A stretch of 14,552 nt of DNA from Methylomonas sp. (GTDB taxonomy: Bacteria > Pseudomonadota > Gammaproteobacteria > Methylococcales > Methylomonadaceae): contig JAQTYP010000025.1 of the NCBI GenBank assembly GCA_028688235.1, forward strand, positions 1 to 14,552. The letters run 5' to 3'. Shown here piece by piece: positions 8,168 to 14,552 of the stretch (within the stretch, counting starts at the first letter, position 1; the number at the start of each line of letters is the position of its first letter). The notes beneath the pieces were generated by a model. That model was not told the DNA's origin. It made no database searches and worked only from the letters and a program-made list of their open reading frames with translations. The translations under genes and the position numbers were made by a program.

Positions 8168-9178
8168 ATGTACGTACTGGGCATAGAAACCTCATGCGAC
8201 GAAACCGCCGTCGCCATCTATCATGCCGCCAAGGGATTGATTTCACATACCTTGTACAGCCAAATTCCGACCCATAACGAGTACGGCGGCGTCGTGCCGG
8301 AACTGGCCTCGCGCGACCATGTTCGCAAACTGATTCCGCTGATACGACAGATACTACAAGACAGCCGGCTGGCACCGTCCGACATCGACGGCATCGCTTA
8401 CACCGCAGGCCCCGGCCTGATGGGATCACTATTGGTCGGCGCCGCCACCGCCCGCAGCCTAGCCTGGTCCTGGGACGCACCGGCTATCGCCGTTCACCAC
8501 ATGGAAGGCCACCTGTTGGCACCCATGCTGGAAACCGATCCTCCGGAATTTCCATTCGTCGCACTATTGATTTCGGGCGGCCATACTCTGCTGATCGAAG
8601 TCAGCGGGATAGGGTGCTATAAACTATTAGGCGAGTCCCTTGATGACGCGGCCGGAGAGGCTTTCGACAAAACCGCAAAACTACTCGGTCTCGACTACCC
8701 CGGTGGGCCTGCCCTATCGAAATTAGCCACGCAAGGCAAACCCCGTTTTCAATTTCCAAGACCGATGACCGATCGCCCAGGCCTCGACTTCAGCTTTAGC
8801 GGCTTAAAGACCTTCACGCTGAACACGTTTCAAAACAGCAACCAAAGTCAGGAAGACAAGGCTGACATTGCCTTCGCATTTCAGCAAGCCATCGCCGAAA
8901 CCCTGACAATCAAATGCAAACGGGCATTACAACAAACCGGCTTAAAAACATTGATCGTCGCCGGAGGCGTCAGTGCCAACCAGGAAATTCGCCGACAACT
9001 GGCACTGCTCGGCTCAAAAGAAGGCGCGCGCCTTTATTTTCCACGCCCGGAGTTCTGCACCGACAACGGCGCGATGATTGCCTATGCCGGCTGCCAACGT
9101 TTGCAAGCCGGCCAGACGCAAAACCTGGAAATCTTCGCCCGCCCGCGCTGGCCCATGAACGAACTCTTGAGCCTTTAA
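8168..9178 (+). CDS. tsaD: tRNA N6-adenosine threonylcarbamoyltransferase
   Basis: TsaD (Kae1/YgjD/Gcp) transfers the threonylcarbamoyl group from TC-AMP to A37 of ANN-decoding tRNAs, acting with TsaB and TsaE. The 336-residue protein begins with the ASKHA-fold motif LGIETSCDETAVAIY. It has the metal-binding HHMEGHL (His111 and His115 as in E. coli), LLISGGHT (133-140), LDYPGGPALSKLA (175-187), GGVSANQEIRR (266-276) and the third metal ligand Asp299 in CTDNGAM. The ATG at 8168 has no clear Shine-Dalgarno upstream. It nevertheless starts the conserved MYVLGIETSCDE, so the start is firm. It is divergent from rpsU across 103 bases. It faces plsY tail to tail with only 2 bases between the stop codons and no visible terminator. 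Confidence 0.98.
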   Translation: MYVLGIETSCDETAVAIYHAAKGLISHTLYSQIPTHNEYGGVVPELASRDHVRKLIPLIRQILQDSRLAPSDIDGIAYTAGPGLMGSLLVGAATARSLAWSWDAPAIAVHHMEGHLLAPMLETDPPEFPFVALLISGGHTLLIEVSGIGCYKLLGESLDDAAGEAFDKTAKLLGLDYPGGPALSKLATQGKPRFQFPRPMTDRPGLDFSFSGLKTFTLNTFQNSNQSQEDKADIAFAFQQAIAETLTIKCKRALQQTGLKTLIVAGGVSANQEIRRQLALLGSKEGARLYFPRPEFCTDNGAMIAYAGCQRLQAGQTQNLEIFARPRWPMNELLSL

Positions 9179-9180
9179 CC

Positions 9181-9753
9181 TCAAGACTCCTGCCCGGCCA
9201 ACAAACGCTGAATATTGCCTTTGTGCCGCCATAACAACACCACCGACAGCAAAGCGAAAGTCACCAACAAATTGACATCACCGACGATGATCCAGACATA
9301 GAGGGGCGCCAATACCGCCGCCGTCAAAGCAGACAATGACGAAATCTTGGCCACTTTGTAAACGACAAACCAAGTAGCTGCTACCGCCAATCCCAACATC
9401 CAGTGCACGCCCAGCATAACCCCCAAGGAAGTCGCCACACCCTTGCCACCCTTGAATTCAAAGAAAATAGGGTATAAATGCCCCAGAAACGCGGCAAACA
9501 CGACCAGCGACAACAACAAACTATCGACATTTAACGCTTGCGCCAGCAACACCGGCAACAAGCCTTTCAACGCATCGCCCAACAACGTGATCGCCGCGGC
9601 TTTTTTGCCTCCTATGCGCATGACATTGGTCGCACCGGGATTGCCCGAACCGTTTTCTCTCGGATCGGCCAGCCCCATTATTCTGCAAACGATAATCGCA
9701 CTGGAAACAGACCCGGTTAAATACGCCAAAGGCACGAGCAACCACTCCATCAT
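9181..9753 (-). CDS. plsY: acyl-phosphate:glycerol-3-phosphate acyltransferase
   Basis: PlsY is an integral inner-membrane enzyme that acylates glycerol-3-phosphate with acyl-phosphate to give lysophosphatidic acid, the first step of phospholipid synthesis. The 190-residue protein has several hydrophobic spans. Its three conserved loops are visible: GSVSSAII near 14-21, GSGNPGATN (35-43), and GHLYPIFFEFKGGKGVATSLG (about 91-111) with its KGGKG core. GAGAGG 8 bases before the ATG at 9753 is a good ribosome binding site; a second ATG follows immediately. PlsY commonly neighbours tsaD and folB in gammaproteobacteria, as here. Confidence 0.96.
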   Translation of the reverse strand: MMEWLLVPLAYLTGSVSSAIIVCRIMGLADPRENGSGNPGATNVMRIGGKKAAAITLLGDALKGLLPVLLAQALNVDSLLLSLVVFAAFLGHLYPIFFEFKGGKGVATSLGVMLGVHWMLGLAVAATWFVVYKVAKISSLSALTAAVLAPLYVWIIVGDVNLLVTFALLSVVLLWRHKGNIQRLLAGQES

Positions 9754-9777
9754 TCAATCAACCTCTCTCATCAAAGC

Positions 9778-9806
9778 TTGTACACTCGAGTCATTTACTC
9801 GATACT
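9778..9806 (+). promoter_or_regulatory. possible folB-folK promoter
   Basis: TTGTAC (9778-9783) and GATACT (9801-9806) are 17 bases apart and would give a leader of about 30 bases before folB. A perfect TATAAT at 9823-9828 lies closer, but it would leave a leader under 10 bases that would not include the ribosome binding site. I favour the upstream pair. Confidence 0.35.
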
Positions 9807-9843
9807 GATAAAACAAAAAAACTATAATAACCGGAAAGTACCC

Positions 9844-10197
9844 ATGGACATCATCTTTTTAGGCGGCCTAGAAGTCGAAACCATCATCGGCATTTATGAT
9901 TGGGAACGCAGCATCAAACAAAAAATCATTTTCGATATCGAAATGGCTTTTGACATCAAAAAAGCGGCGGCAACCGACGACATTGCCCACACCCTTGATT
10001 ACAAAACCGTTTCCGACCGCATCGTGAATTTTGTCGAAGCTAGCGAATATTATTTGGTTGAAACCCTGATTGAAGAAGTCGCGAATATCCTATTGACCGA
10101 ATTCCCCATCCCCTGGGTAAAAGTCATTCTGAACAAAAAAGGCGCCATCAGCCGGGCCCGCGACGTCGGCATCATCATAGAACGCGGACAAAAATAA
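9844..10197 (+). CDS. folB: dihydroneopterin aldolase
   Basis: FolB cleaves 7,8-dihydroneopterin to 6-hydroxymethyl-7,8-dihydropterin and glycolaldehyde in folate biosynthesis, and can also epimerise to dihydromonapterin. I start it at the ATG at 9844 (MDIIFLGGLEVETIIGIYDWER), which has GGAAAG just upstream and matches the family's first residues. The open frame extends 22 codons further but that part is not FolB-like. The 117-residue length is normal. IGIYDWER carries the Glu that binds the pterin ring, and the C-terminal INKKGA-like LNKKGAISRARDVGIIIER contains the catalytic lysine. folK begins one base after its stop, so the two consecutive pathway enzymes are translated from one message. 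Confidence 0.95.
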   Translation: MDIIFLGGLEVETIIGIYDWERSIKQKIIFDIEMAFDIKKAAATDDIAHTLDYKTVSDRIVNFVEASEYYLVETLIEEVANILLTEFPIPWVKVILNKKGAISRARDVGIIIERGQK

Positions 10198-10198
10198 C

Positions 10199-10699
10199 AT
10201 GCCAATCGCTTATGTCAGCATAGGTAGCAATATCGACAAGGAACGCAACATTCCTTCCAGCCTTGAAGCACTAGCCAAGGTATTCGGCGATATCGCGATA
10301 TCCAGCGTTTATGAAACCGAAGCGGTCGGTTTTGTCGGAGACAGTTTTTACAACCTGGTGGCGCGCTTCGAGTCCGATCTCAGCGCCAAAGAGGTCGCAA
10401 AACGACTACGCCAAATCGAACTCGATCACGGCCGTAGCCGCGAATCGCAAAAATTCTCCGCCCGCACGCTGGATTTGGATTTGATTCTATACGGCGACCA
10501 GATCATCAGCGACGGCCGACTGCAAATCCCGCGCGACGAAATCGAACGCTACGCCTTTGTGCTCGAACCCCTAGCCGAAATCGCTCCGAACGAAAAACAT
10601 CCGATCACAGGCAAAACCTATCGCGAAATCTGGCAACAGTTCGACAAACCTCCGATCCGTCCGACAAAGTTCGAGCTGAGCGAAATTTCAGCTAAATAA
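10199..10699 (+). CDS. folK: 2-amino-4-hydroxy-6-hydroxymethyldihydropteridine pyrophosphokinase
   Basis: FolK (HPPK) transfers pyrophosphate from ATP to the FolB product, preparing it for coupling to p-aminobenzoate. The 166-residue protein has the family's opening AYVSIGSNIDKERNI (4-18), the pterin-site EAVGFVGDSFYNLVA (41-55) and the signature ARTLDLDLILYGD (88-100), whose two aspartates bind magnesium. IPRDEIERYAFVLEPLAEIAP matches the final conserved block (usually PHPR...R.FVL.PL..I.P). The first half shows IPRDEIE where many homologues have HPR. It is one base downstream of folB. Its last 12 bases overlap the end of the convergent pteridine reductase gene. Confidence 0.95.
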   Translation: MPIAYVSIGSNIDKERNIPSSLEALAKVFGDIAISSVYETEAVGFVGDSFYNLVARFESDLSAKEVAKRLRQIELDHGRSRESQKFSARTLDLDLILYGDQIISDGRLQIPRDEIERYAFVLEPLAEIAPNEKHPITGKTYREIWQQFDKPPIRPTKFELSEISAK

Positions 10700-11419
10700 C
10701 ATTCTACCCCCGTCGACGGCCAGGACATGTCCCGTGATATAGTCCGCATCATCGACCAAAAACGCCACGGCTTTGGCGATGTCGCTGACATCGCCGCAAC
10801 GCCGTAGCGGCACTTTCAGCAAGATGTTGTCTTTTTCTGCTTCGGCAAGCGCATGGTCGGGCCACAAAATCGCCCCCGGCGCCACAGCATTGACCCTTAC
10901 GTCGGGCGCCAATTCCCTGGCCAAGCATTTGGTCATCGCCACCAAGCCCGCCTTCGCCAGACTATAAACCGGAAAGCCCGGCAAGCCTTTTTCGGCGTGA
11001 ATATCGACCATATTGACGATACACCCTCTGCGCAAGCGCAAACCCGGCAACAAAGCCTGGGACAGAAAAAAAGGCGCCTTCAGATTAGCTCCCAACAAAT
11101 CGTCCCAATCCCGCTCCGTTACCTGACCTGTTGGCGTCGAATAGAATAACGAAGCATTGTTGACCAAAACGTCAACCCCACCTTCCAGCGCCAAGGTGAA
11201 ATTCACCAGCGCCTCGAGCTGATCATAATCCAACAAATCGGCCCGCCTAAGATAAACCGATTCCGGCCGTATCTGTTCAAGCTCTTCCGCCAATTGCTCG
11301 GCCTCTTGGGCCGAAGAATAGTAATGCAGCACAAGATCGTAGCCACGCTGGTGAAGCAGCCTGGCACTCGCCGCGCCTATACGCTTGGCCGCGCCCGTAA
11401 TCAACGCGAGCTTACGCAT
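10688..11419 (-). CDS. PTR1-type pteridine reductase (short-chain dehydrogenase)
   Basis: This is an NADPH-dependent short-chain dehydrogenase of 243 residues. Features that single out pteridine reductases are TGAAKRIG (8-15, the TGxxxRxG cofactor loop instead of the usual TGxxxGxG) and NNASLFYSTP (87-96). In the active site Asp139 stands in NMVDIH where most SDRs have Ser, followed by Tyr152 and Lys156. The Asp-Tyr-Lys spacing matches that of trypanosomatid PTR1 as I recall it. The likely substrates are biopterin-type pterins, dihydromonapterin or dihydrofolate; the exact one cannot be told from sequence. GAGGG directly touches the ATG at 11419, an unusually close ribosome binding site. It lies 12 bases after a small membrane-protein gene and tail to tail with folK, so it is linked to pterin genes without sharing their operon. 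Confidence 0.9.
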   Translation of the reverse strand: MRKLALITGAAKRIGAASARLLHQRGYDLVLHYYSSAQEAEQLAEELEQIRPESVYLRRADLLDYDQLEALVNFTLALEGGVDVLVNNASLFYSTPTGQVTERDWDDLLGANLKAPFFLSQALLPGLRLRRGCIVNMVDIHAEKGLPGFPVYSLAKAGLVAMTKCLARELAPDVRVNAVAPGAILWPDHALAEAEKDNILLKVPLRRCGDVSDIAKAVAFLVDDADYITGHVLAVDGGRMLFS

Positions 11420-11431
11420 CCCTCGGCGCGC

Positions 11432-11725
11432 TTACTGAAGAGCGGATACGCTCGCTATCAGTCTCTTTCTTATCAGATAACATGCCACCACGGCACAGAC
11501 CACAGGCATCTGGGTCAACAAGAATTCGACAACGGAATGCTTGGGCACAGCATCCGCCAGAGGCACCACCAACAAAAACTTCGCCAACCACCAGGTCAGC
11601 CAGTAGCCTATCAAACCGATGAGCGACCAATTTACCACCGGCGCGTTATTATTTTTTGCCGTCAAATAAAACCATACCAAGGTCAGAATACCGAACAATT
11701 TAGCCAGAAATAACATAAATCCCAT
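11432..11725 (-). CDS. small three-segment membrane protein of unknown function
   Basis: I do not recognise this family. The 97-residue product has three hydrophobic stretches at about 3-22, 34-57 and 65-85, an aromatic patch WLTWWLAKF in the second, and a basic C-terminal end (IRKRL). That suggests a small inner-membrane protein with no catalytic motif. The frame is open upstream to 11857, but the added 44 residues (VGWVAVLDCFDYSGG...) look non-homologous and the membrane pattern begins at MGFMLFLAKL. I therefore use the ATG at 11725, with weak AAGCGGG ahead; the ATG four codons later is an alternative. It precedes the pteridine reductase by 12 bases on the same strand, so the two probably form an operon. 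Confidence 0.65.
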   Translation of the reverse strand: MGFMLFLAKLFGILTLVWFYLTAKNNNAPVVNWSLIGLIGYWLTWWLAKFLLVVPLADAVPKHSVVEFLLTQMPVVCAVVACYLIRKRLIASVSALQ

Positions 11726-11859
11726 CCCGCTTTTATTTTTGTGAAAGTAAAGATTTACCGCTCCGCCACTGTAATCAAAACAATCTAAAACAGCAACCCA
11801 GCCGACCTTGACATCGCCTCCGATAGTCGCGCAGGTCGATAACCAATTCAATTGCAAAC

Positions 11860-11888
11860 TTCAAACTTATCCGCGCAAGACATATAAT
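11860..11888 (+). promoter_or_regulatory. putative promoter of the secreted-protein gene
   Basis: TTCAAA (11860-11865) and a perfect TATAAT (11883-11888) are separated by 17 bases, 40 bases ahead of the ATG at 11928. The rest of the divergent gap 11726-11859 shows no clear site. Confidence 0.55.
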
Positions 11889-11927
11889 CGCCAACCACTC
11901 GATAATAATTAAAAGGGAGAAAAACCC

Positions 11928-12329
11928 ATGACAATACTTAAAATTTTCGCCGCATTGCTTACCCTAAGCTTCTCCGGCGTGACGTGGGCTCAAGCTACCG
12001 GCCATATCGGCCATGGCGGCGGTGGCGACGGCCCGGCCTGCATCAAAGCCAAGATCAGTAAATACATGCCGGAAAACATGGCCGTAGCCGCGCCCGGCTC
12101 GGAGTTTTCGTTCTTCGCATCCGGCAGCAATGGTCCAGGCCACATTCATGTCAGCATCAAACAACAACCCATAGCTGTAACATTCGAAGACAAAGAAACA
12201 TTTTATATCGTCAAAGGCAAATTACCCGAAGATATCAAAAATACCGTAGTCCGCATTTCCGTATTGCTGAAAGCCAAATCAAGCAAATGCGATACGGAAG
12301 GCGGCTGGCTGCTCAAGGTCAGCGAGTGA
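11928..12329 (+). CDS. small secreted or periplasmic protein of unknown function
   Basis: The family is not recognised. The 133-residue product begins with a typical signal peptide: basic start, hydrophobic core LKIFAALLTLSFSG, and likely cleavage after TWAQA or nearby. The mature chain opens with a Gly/His-rich segment (GHIGHGGGGDG) and has two cysteines (in ACIKAK and KCDTEGG) that could form a disulfide. The middle is rich in beta-like stretches (HIHVSIKQQPIAVTFEDKETFYIV), suggesting a small beta-sandwich. The His/Gly segment might bind metal, which is speculative. Expression is well supported: AGGGAG lies 10 bases before the ATG and a good promoter lies upstream. It converges with the DUF2782 gene, 38 bases apart. 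Confidence 0.75.
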   Translation: MTILKIFAALLTLSFSGVTWAQATGHIGHGGGGDGPACIKAKISKYMPENMAVAAPGSEFSFFASGSNGPGHIHVSIKQQPIAVTFEDKETFYIVKGKLPEDIKNTVVRISVLLKAKSSKCDTEGGWLLKVSE

Positions 12330-12367
12330 GATATTCGTTCCGACATTGCCGGGCGAGAAGACCCTAT

Positions 12368-12712
12368 TCAATCCCATTCGAACAAGGTCCATAAATTGAT
12401 ATTGGTGTTTTTATCGAAATCGCTTTTTTTCACGTCCATCGTGCCATCGCCATTGGTATCCAATAAATAATAGGGCGGCCCCACCTGGGGCTGGACCTTG
12501 ATCATGTAGAGCTTGCCATTCCTGCGGTATTCCTGAATAGTATCCTTTCCTTTACGGATAATCGTGATATCGGGCTCCATTTCCTCACCGGACTGCACAC
12601 GCGGCGGTAACTCCGGCGGTTCCGGCACTGCCGCCGGCTCTTGCGGATCGGCTTCGGACCAAGCGAGAACCGGAAAAACGAGCATCAGGCTAAAAATAAA
12701 CAGACGAAACAT
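12368..12712 (-). CDS. DUF2782 domain protein, exported
   Basis: The start is taken at the ATG at 12712 (MFRLFIFSLMLVFPVLAWSEA), which gives a clean signal peptide and a 114-residue product. The frame is open to 12787, but the extra 25 residues would bury the signal sequence. The mature part has a proline-rich linker (AAVPEPPELPPRVQSGEEMEP). The conserved block follows: DITIIRKGKDTIQEYRRNG, LYMIKVQPQVGPPYYLLD and DTNGDGTMD. These match DUF2782, a gammaproteobacterial family of unknown function whose gene often sits near polA and thrB in other species, though not here. NGDG could suggest a calcium loop, but one short motif is weak evidence. Confidence 0.85.
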   Translation of the reverse strand: MFRLFIFSLMLVFPVLAWSEADPQEPAAVPEPPELPPRVQSGEEMEPDITIIRKGKDTIQEYRRNGKLYMIKVQPQVGPPYYLLDTNGDGTMDVKKSDFDKNTNINLWTLFEWD

Positions 12713-12804
12713 TCGAATCTCTGAAGAAGTGGCATTGAATGGACATGATAAACCAGTTTCGCTATTGCCGCTGCCGATAAAACGCATCGTCGACGCGCTA
12801 AACC

Positions 12805-12841
12805 AAAAAAGCCAATACCCCCCCTGTACGGAAGTATTGGC
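12805..12841 (-). terminator. rho-independent terminator of the repeat-protein gene
   Basis: On the minus strand GCCAATAC (12841-12834) pairs with GTATTGGC (12818-12811). The inner TTCC can extend the stem against GGGG, and six T follow (12810-12805). It begins 24 bases past the stop codon of the repeat protein and separates it from the DUF2782 gene. Confidence 0.85.
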
Positions 12842-12865
12842 CTCGTGAAACGTATTTAAAGCGGA

Positions 12866-14212
12866 TTAGGCTTGCTTGCGCAGATATTTCTCGACACCCG
12901 TGGTCCTGGCAAAATCCTCTGCCGACTGAGCCTGTCTGGCCATATAACGATCGACGCCAGAGACAGCCGAAGCATCACCGGACACCAAACTCTGTCTTGA
13001 AACATACTTGGCTACGCCAGTTACGTCTCCCGCCTCTTTTTGCTGCAACTCCTGACGCCTGACGTACTTACTGACCGAACTAATCTCGACAGTGGGCTTG
13101 AAGACAAGGCGCTGCTTGGCAATATATTTGCTCACTCCGGTCTGGGGTTCCTGATAACGAGCCAACGTTGCCTGTTTCGCCAAGTATTTCGCCACGCCGC
13201 TCAAAGGCTCTGCCTGACTCTGCAATTGAATCTGCTTAGCCAAATATCGGGCAACACCGGTCGTGATGACCTGCCCTGCCGCTTCCTGCTTGGCGATATA
13301 TTGCGCAACGCGAGAGCCCTCGAACACCGTCTCGGCACCTTCAACGGACTCTACTTGCTCGCCACGAACCGGCTCCAATTGTTGTTGCGCTTTTTCAGCC
13401 AGTATTCTGGCTTCTTGCTCCGCATAACGGGCAACGATAGCCGCCGCTGCTGCCTTTTTCGCCTCTACGGTCTGTTGCGCGACAAATTTAGCGACACCGG
13501 TGGCTGGCGCCTGATCCTGCTCCAATTTTTCCAGCGTTTTTATATAGCTGGCTACACCTGTGATCTTAGGCGCATCTTTTGACATTAGCGCCTGTTTGCT
13601 GACATATTTGGCCACGCCGGTCGGGGCCGGCGCATCTTTCGAAAGCAGTTCGTTTTTCAACACGTATTTGGCCACGCCAGTCACGCCTGGCGCCGCACTA
13701 TCCCGCAGGTGCTGCTTGGTCACATACTTGGCGACACCGGTAACCACATGTCCGTCATGTTCCTGTTTGGTGACATATTTTGAAACACCCGTGACAGGCA
13801 CTTCCCGCGACTGGATAGCCTGTTTCAGCAAATATTTGGCAACCCGGGTGATGGGATTTTCGCTTTGTTGCGACAGATATTTCTCGACGCCACTCGGAAT
13901 CGGCTCACTGGTGCTGCCGACTTCTTCTAATTCCAGAGTCTCTTCCGGCTCCATCGTTTCGACAACGGGTTTGCTGGCTTCTTCCAGAACCTGTTGTTGG
14001 GCTAGATATTTAGCCACTCCGGTTAATGGTTCTCCTGCGATGATTTCTTCTTTTGGCTCAAGCTTTTGTAAGTAGCGGGCGACACCAGTCAACTGACCGC
14101 CTTCTCCACCGGCATCGCCTCTATTTTCAATGACAGCGCCAGCAGACGGCTTATCAAAAAACAAGGGCGGCAATATGCCAAATAAGCTATTCATCAAACT
14201 GTTTTTTTTCAT
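12866..14212 (-). CDS. tandem TGVAKYL-repeat protein of unknown function
   Basis: This 448-residue protein is built almost wholly from about 19 copies of a ten-residue motif with consensus [V/I/L]TGVAKYLAKQ. The motifs are spaced mostly 16-20 residues apart, with two longer acidic spacers of about 40. Gly, Val, Tyr and the basic residue before Tyr are most constant; the positions after Tyr alternate hydrophobic and basic, suggesting a short amphipathic helix. Linkers are rich in Glu, Lys, Gln and Ala with no visible enzyme motif. The N-terminus MKKNSLMNSLFGILPPLFF is hydrophobic and could be an anchor or export signal, but has no clear cleavage site. I start at 14212 because GGGAG stands 9 bases upstream; an ATG 13 codons earlier lacks such a site. 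The gene has its own terminator. A scaffold or multivalent binding role is inference. I know no named family for it. Confidence 0.85.
   Translation of the reverse strand: MKKNSLMNSLFGILPPLFFDKPSAGAVIENRGDAGGEGGQLTGVARYLQKLEPKEEIIAGEPLTGVAKYLAQQQVLEEASKPVVETMEPEETLELEEVGSTSEPIPSGVEKYLSQQSENPITRVAKYLLKQAIQSREVPVTGVSKYVTKQEHDGHVVTGVAKYVTKQHLRDSAAPGVTGVAKYVLKNELLSKDAPAPTGVAKYVSKQALMSKDAPKITGVASYIKTLEKLEQDQAPATGVAKFVAQQTVEAKKAAAAAIVARYAEQEARILAEKAQQQLEPVRGEQVESVEGAETVFEGSRVAQYIAKQEAAGQVITTGVARYLAKQIQLQSQAEPLSGVAKYLAKQATLARYQEPQTGVSKYIAKQRLVFKPTVEISSVSKYVRRQELQQKEAGDVTGVAKYVSRQSLVSGDASAVSGVDRYMARQAQSAEDFARTTGVEKYLRKQA
12869..14092 (-). repeat. array of ~19 degenerate coding repeats
   Basis: Repeat cores in protein order include TGVARYLQK, TGVAKYLAQ, SGVEKYLSQ, TRVAKYLLK, TGVSKYVTK, TGVAKYVTK, TGVAKYVLK, TGVAKYVSK, TGVASYIKT, TGVAKFVAQ, AIVARYAEQ, SRVAQYIAK, TGVARYLAK, SGVAKYLAK, TGVSKYIAK, SSVSKYVRR, TGVAKYVSR, SGVDRYMAR and TGVEKYLRK. 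The DNA of the copies has diverged at many third positions while the protein motif persists, as expected when the motif itself is selected. The protein ends inside a repeat, two residues after the last core. Confidence 0.9.
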
Positions 14213-14396
14213 TTGAGAATACTCCCGATTGAATATATGCGAGCACGACATGCGCTCGGCTGTTTAAACCTTCTTCTAACGCAACCCGCCCATTACGAAA
14301 ACCGGCCACAATCGCTTGATTGTTATTATTTCTGTAAAAGTCGCCCCAACATCCCCGGCTGTCATAGACTGCGGTGATGCCGACGATTCACGATCG
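14213..14396. other. intergenic region upstream of the repeat-protein gene
   Basis: This is 184 bases without a supported gene. A TATATT on the minus strand about 27 bases before the repeat-protein ATG could be a -10 box, but no good -35 is seen. CGAGC and GCTCG around 14241-14259 form a short hairpin without a T run. Open frames here are short and have no recognisable content. Confidence 0.4.
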
Positions 14397-14552
14397 TTAG
14401 TTAGATTCGCTGAAAATGACTTTAGGCTGAAAATTGGCGGCCGGATATTTTGGGTCTGCTTCGGCAACAACCTCTTGCTGAGGCTTGACCTGCGCATCCT
14501 GGTTAACACAGGGTACGGATGCAGTGCTCGTCGCGGCAGATGAAGCCGAAAC
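14397..14552 (-). CDS. C-terminal fragment of an unidentified protein, running off the right edge
   Basis: Only the last 51 codons are inside the window, ending with TAA at 14399-14397. The visible sequence is low in complexity at first (SASSAATSTASVP), with a cysteine, then QDAQVKPQQEVVAEADPKYP, and closes with AANFQPKVIFSESN. The Ser/Ala/Thr-rich and charged composition suggests an extended linker before a short conserved-looking tail (DPKYPAANFQPKVIF). No domain can be named. It lies upstream of the repeat-protein gene on the same strand across a 184-base gap, so shared transcription is possible but not shown. The start codon is outside the window. Confidence 0.6.
   Translation of the reverse strand, partial: VSASSAATSTASVPCVNQDAQVKPQQEVVAEADPKYPAANFQPKVIFSESN

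Noticed and set aside
9823..9828. Perfect TATAAT as the folB -10 box
   Set aside because: Transcription would start about 8 bases before the ATG and exclude the ribosome binding site; an upstream pair fits better.
12866..14212. CRISPR array or tandem DNA repeat
   Set aside because: The periodicity is in the protein, the DNA copies are diverged, the spacings vary, and one reading frame stays open for 448 codons.
12866..14212. Carboxysome scaffold CsoS2-like protein
   Set aside because: CsoS2 also has VTG-containing repeats, but its repeat length, arginine-rich N-terminal region and other motifs are absent, and no shell or Rubisco genes are nearby.
14241..14259. Terminator for the gene at the right edge
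   Set aside because: The hairpin stem is only about 5 bp and no T run follows it on the minus strand.
14276..14509. A 77-codon frame on the minus strand near the right edge
   Set aside because: It overlaps the better-supported C-terminal fragment at 14397-14552 in another frame, and its Arg/Ser-rich translation has no recognisable content.

Overview
The window looks like chromosomal DNA of a gammaproteobacterium. The evidence is the classic rpsU-dnaG-rpoD macromolecular-synthesis block with a tRNA-Ile2(CAU) directly behind rpoD, divergent from tsaD-plsY, plus a folB-folK pair and a DUF2782 gene. A methanotroph-type lineage (Methylococcales) would fit, but this is inference; nothing here is a C1-oxidation marker gene.

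Left end (1-1080): a decayed mobile-DNA zone. A group II intron reverse transcriptase/maturase survives only as fragments: a YADD active-site piece and a C-terminal maturase piece, with internal stops. A 271-bp non-coding element with long terminal inverted repeats sits inside the maturase, flanked by an 8-bp direct repeat. Removing the element and one repeat copy rejoins the maturase frame exactly. The first ~75 bases resemble the 5' RNA region of a group II intron on the opposite strand.

Centre-left (1082-8064, minus strand): reading in transcription order, rpsU, yqeY, dnaG, rpoD, tRNA-Ile2, a hairpin terminator, metK and ahcY, closed by a strong terminator. This block couples initiation of translation, replication and transcription with the S-adenosylmethionine cycle (MetK makes SAM, AhcY removes SAH).

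Centre-right (8168-11725): tsaD (tRNA t6A) on plus, plsY (phospholipid synthesis) on minus, folB and folK (folate pterin branch) on plus. Tail-to-tail with folK is a PTR1-type pteridine reductase preceded by a small three-segment membrane protein, both on minus. FolB, FolK and the reductase all act on pterins or their reduced derivatives.

Right end (11928-14552): less conserved genes. They are a small secreted protein of unknown function, a DUF2782 periplasmic protein, and a 448-residue protein built from about 19 copies of a ten-residue motif with consensus TGVAKYLAKQ. The last is the most unusual coding sequence in the window and I cannot assign it a function. A C-terminal gene fragment runs off the right edge. 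No CRISPR array, rRNA, prophage or recognised defence system was seen.
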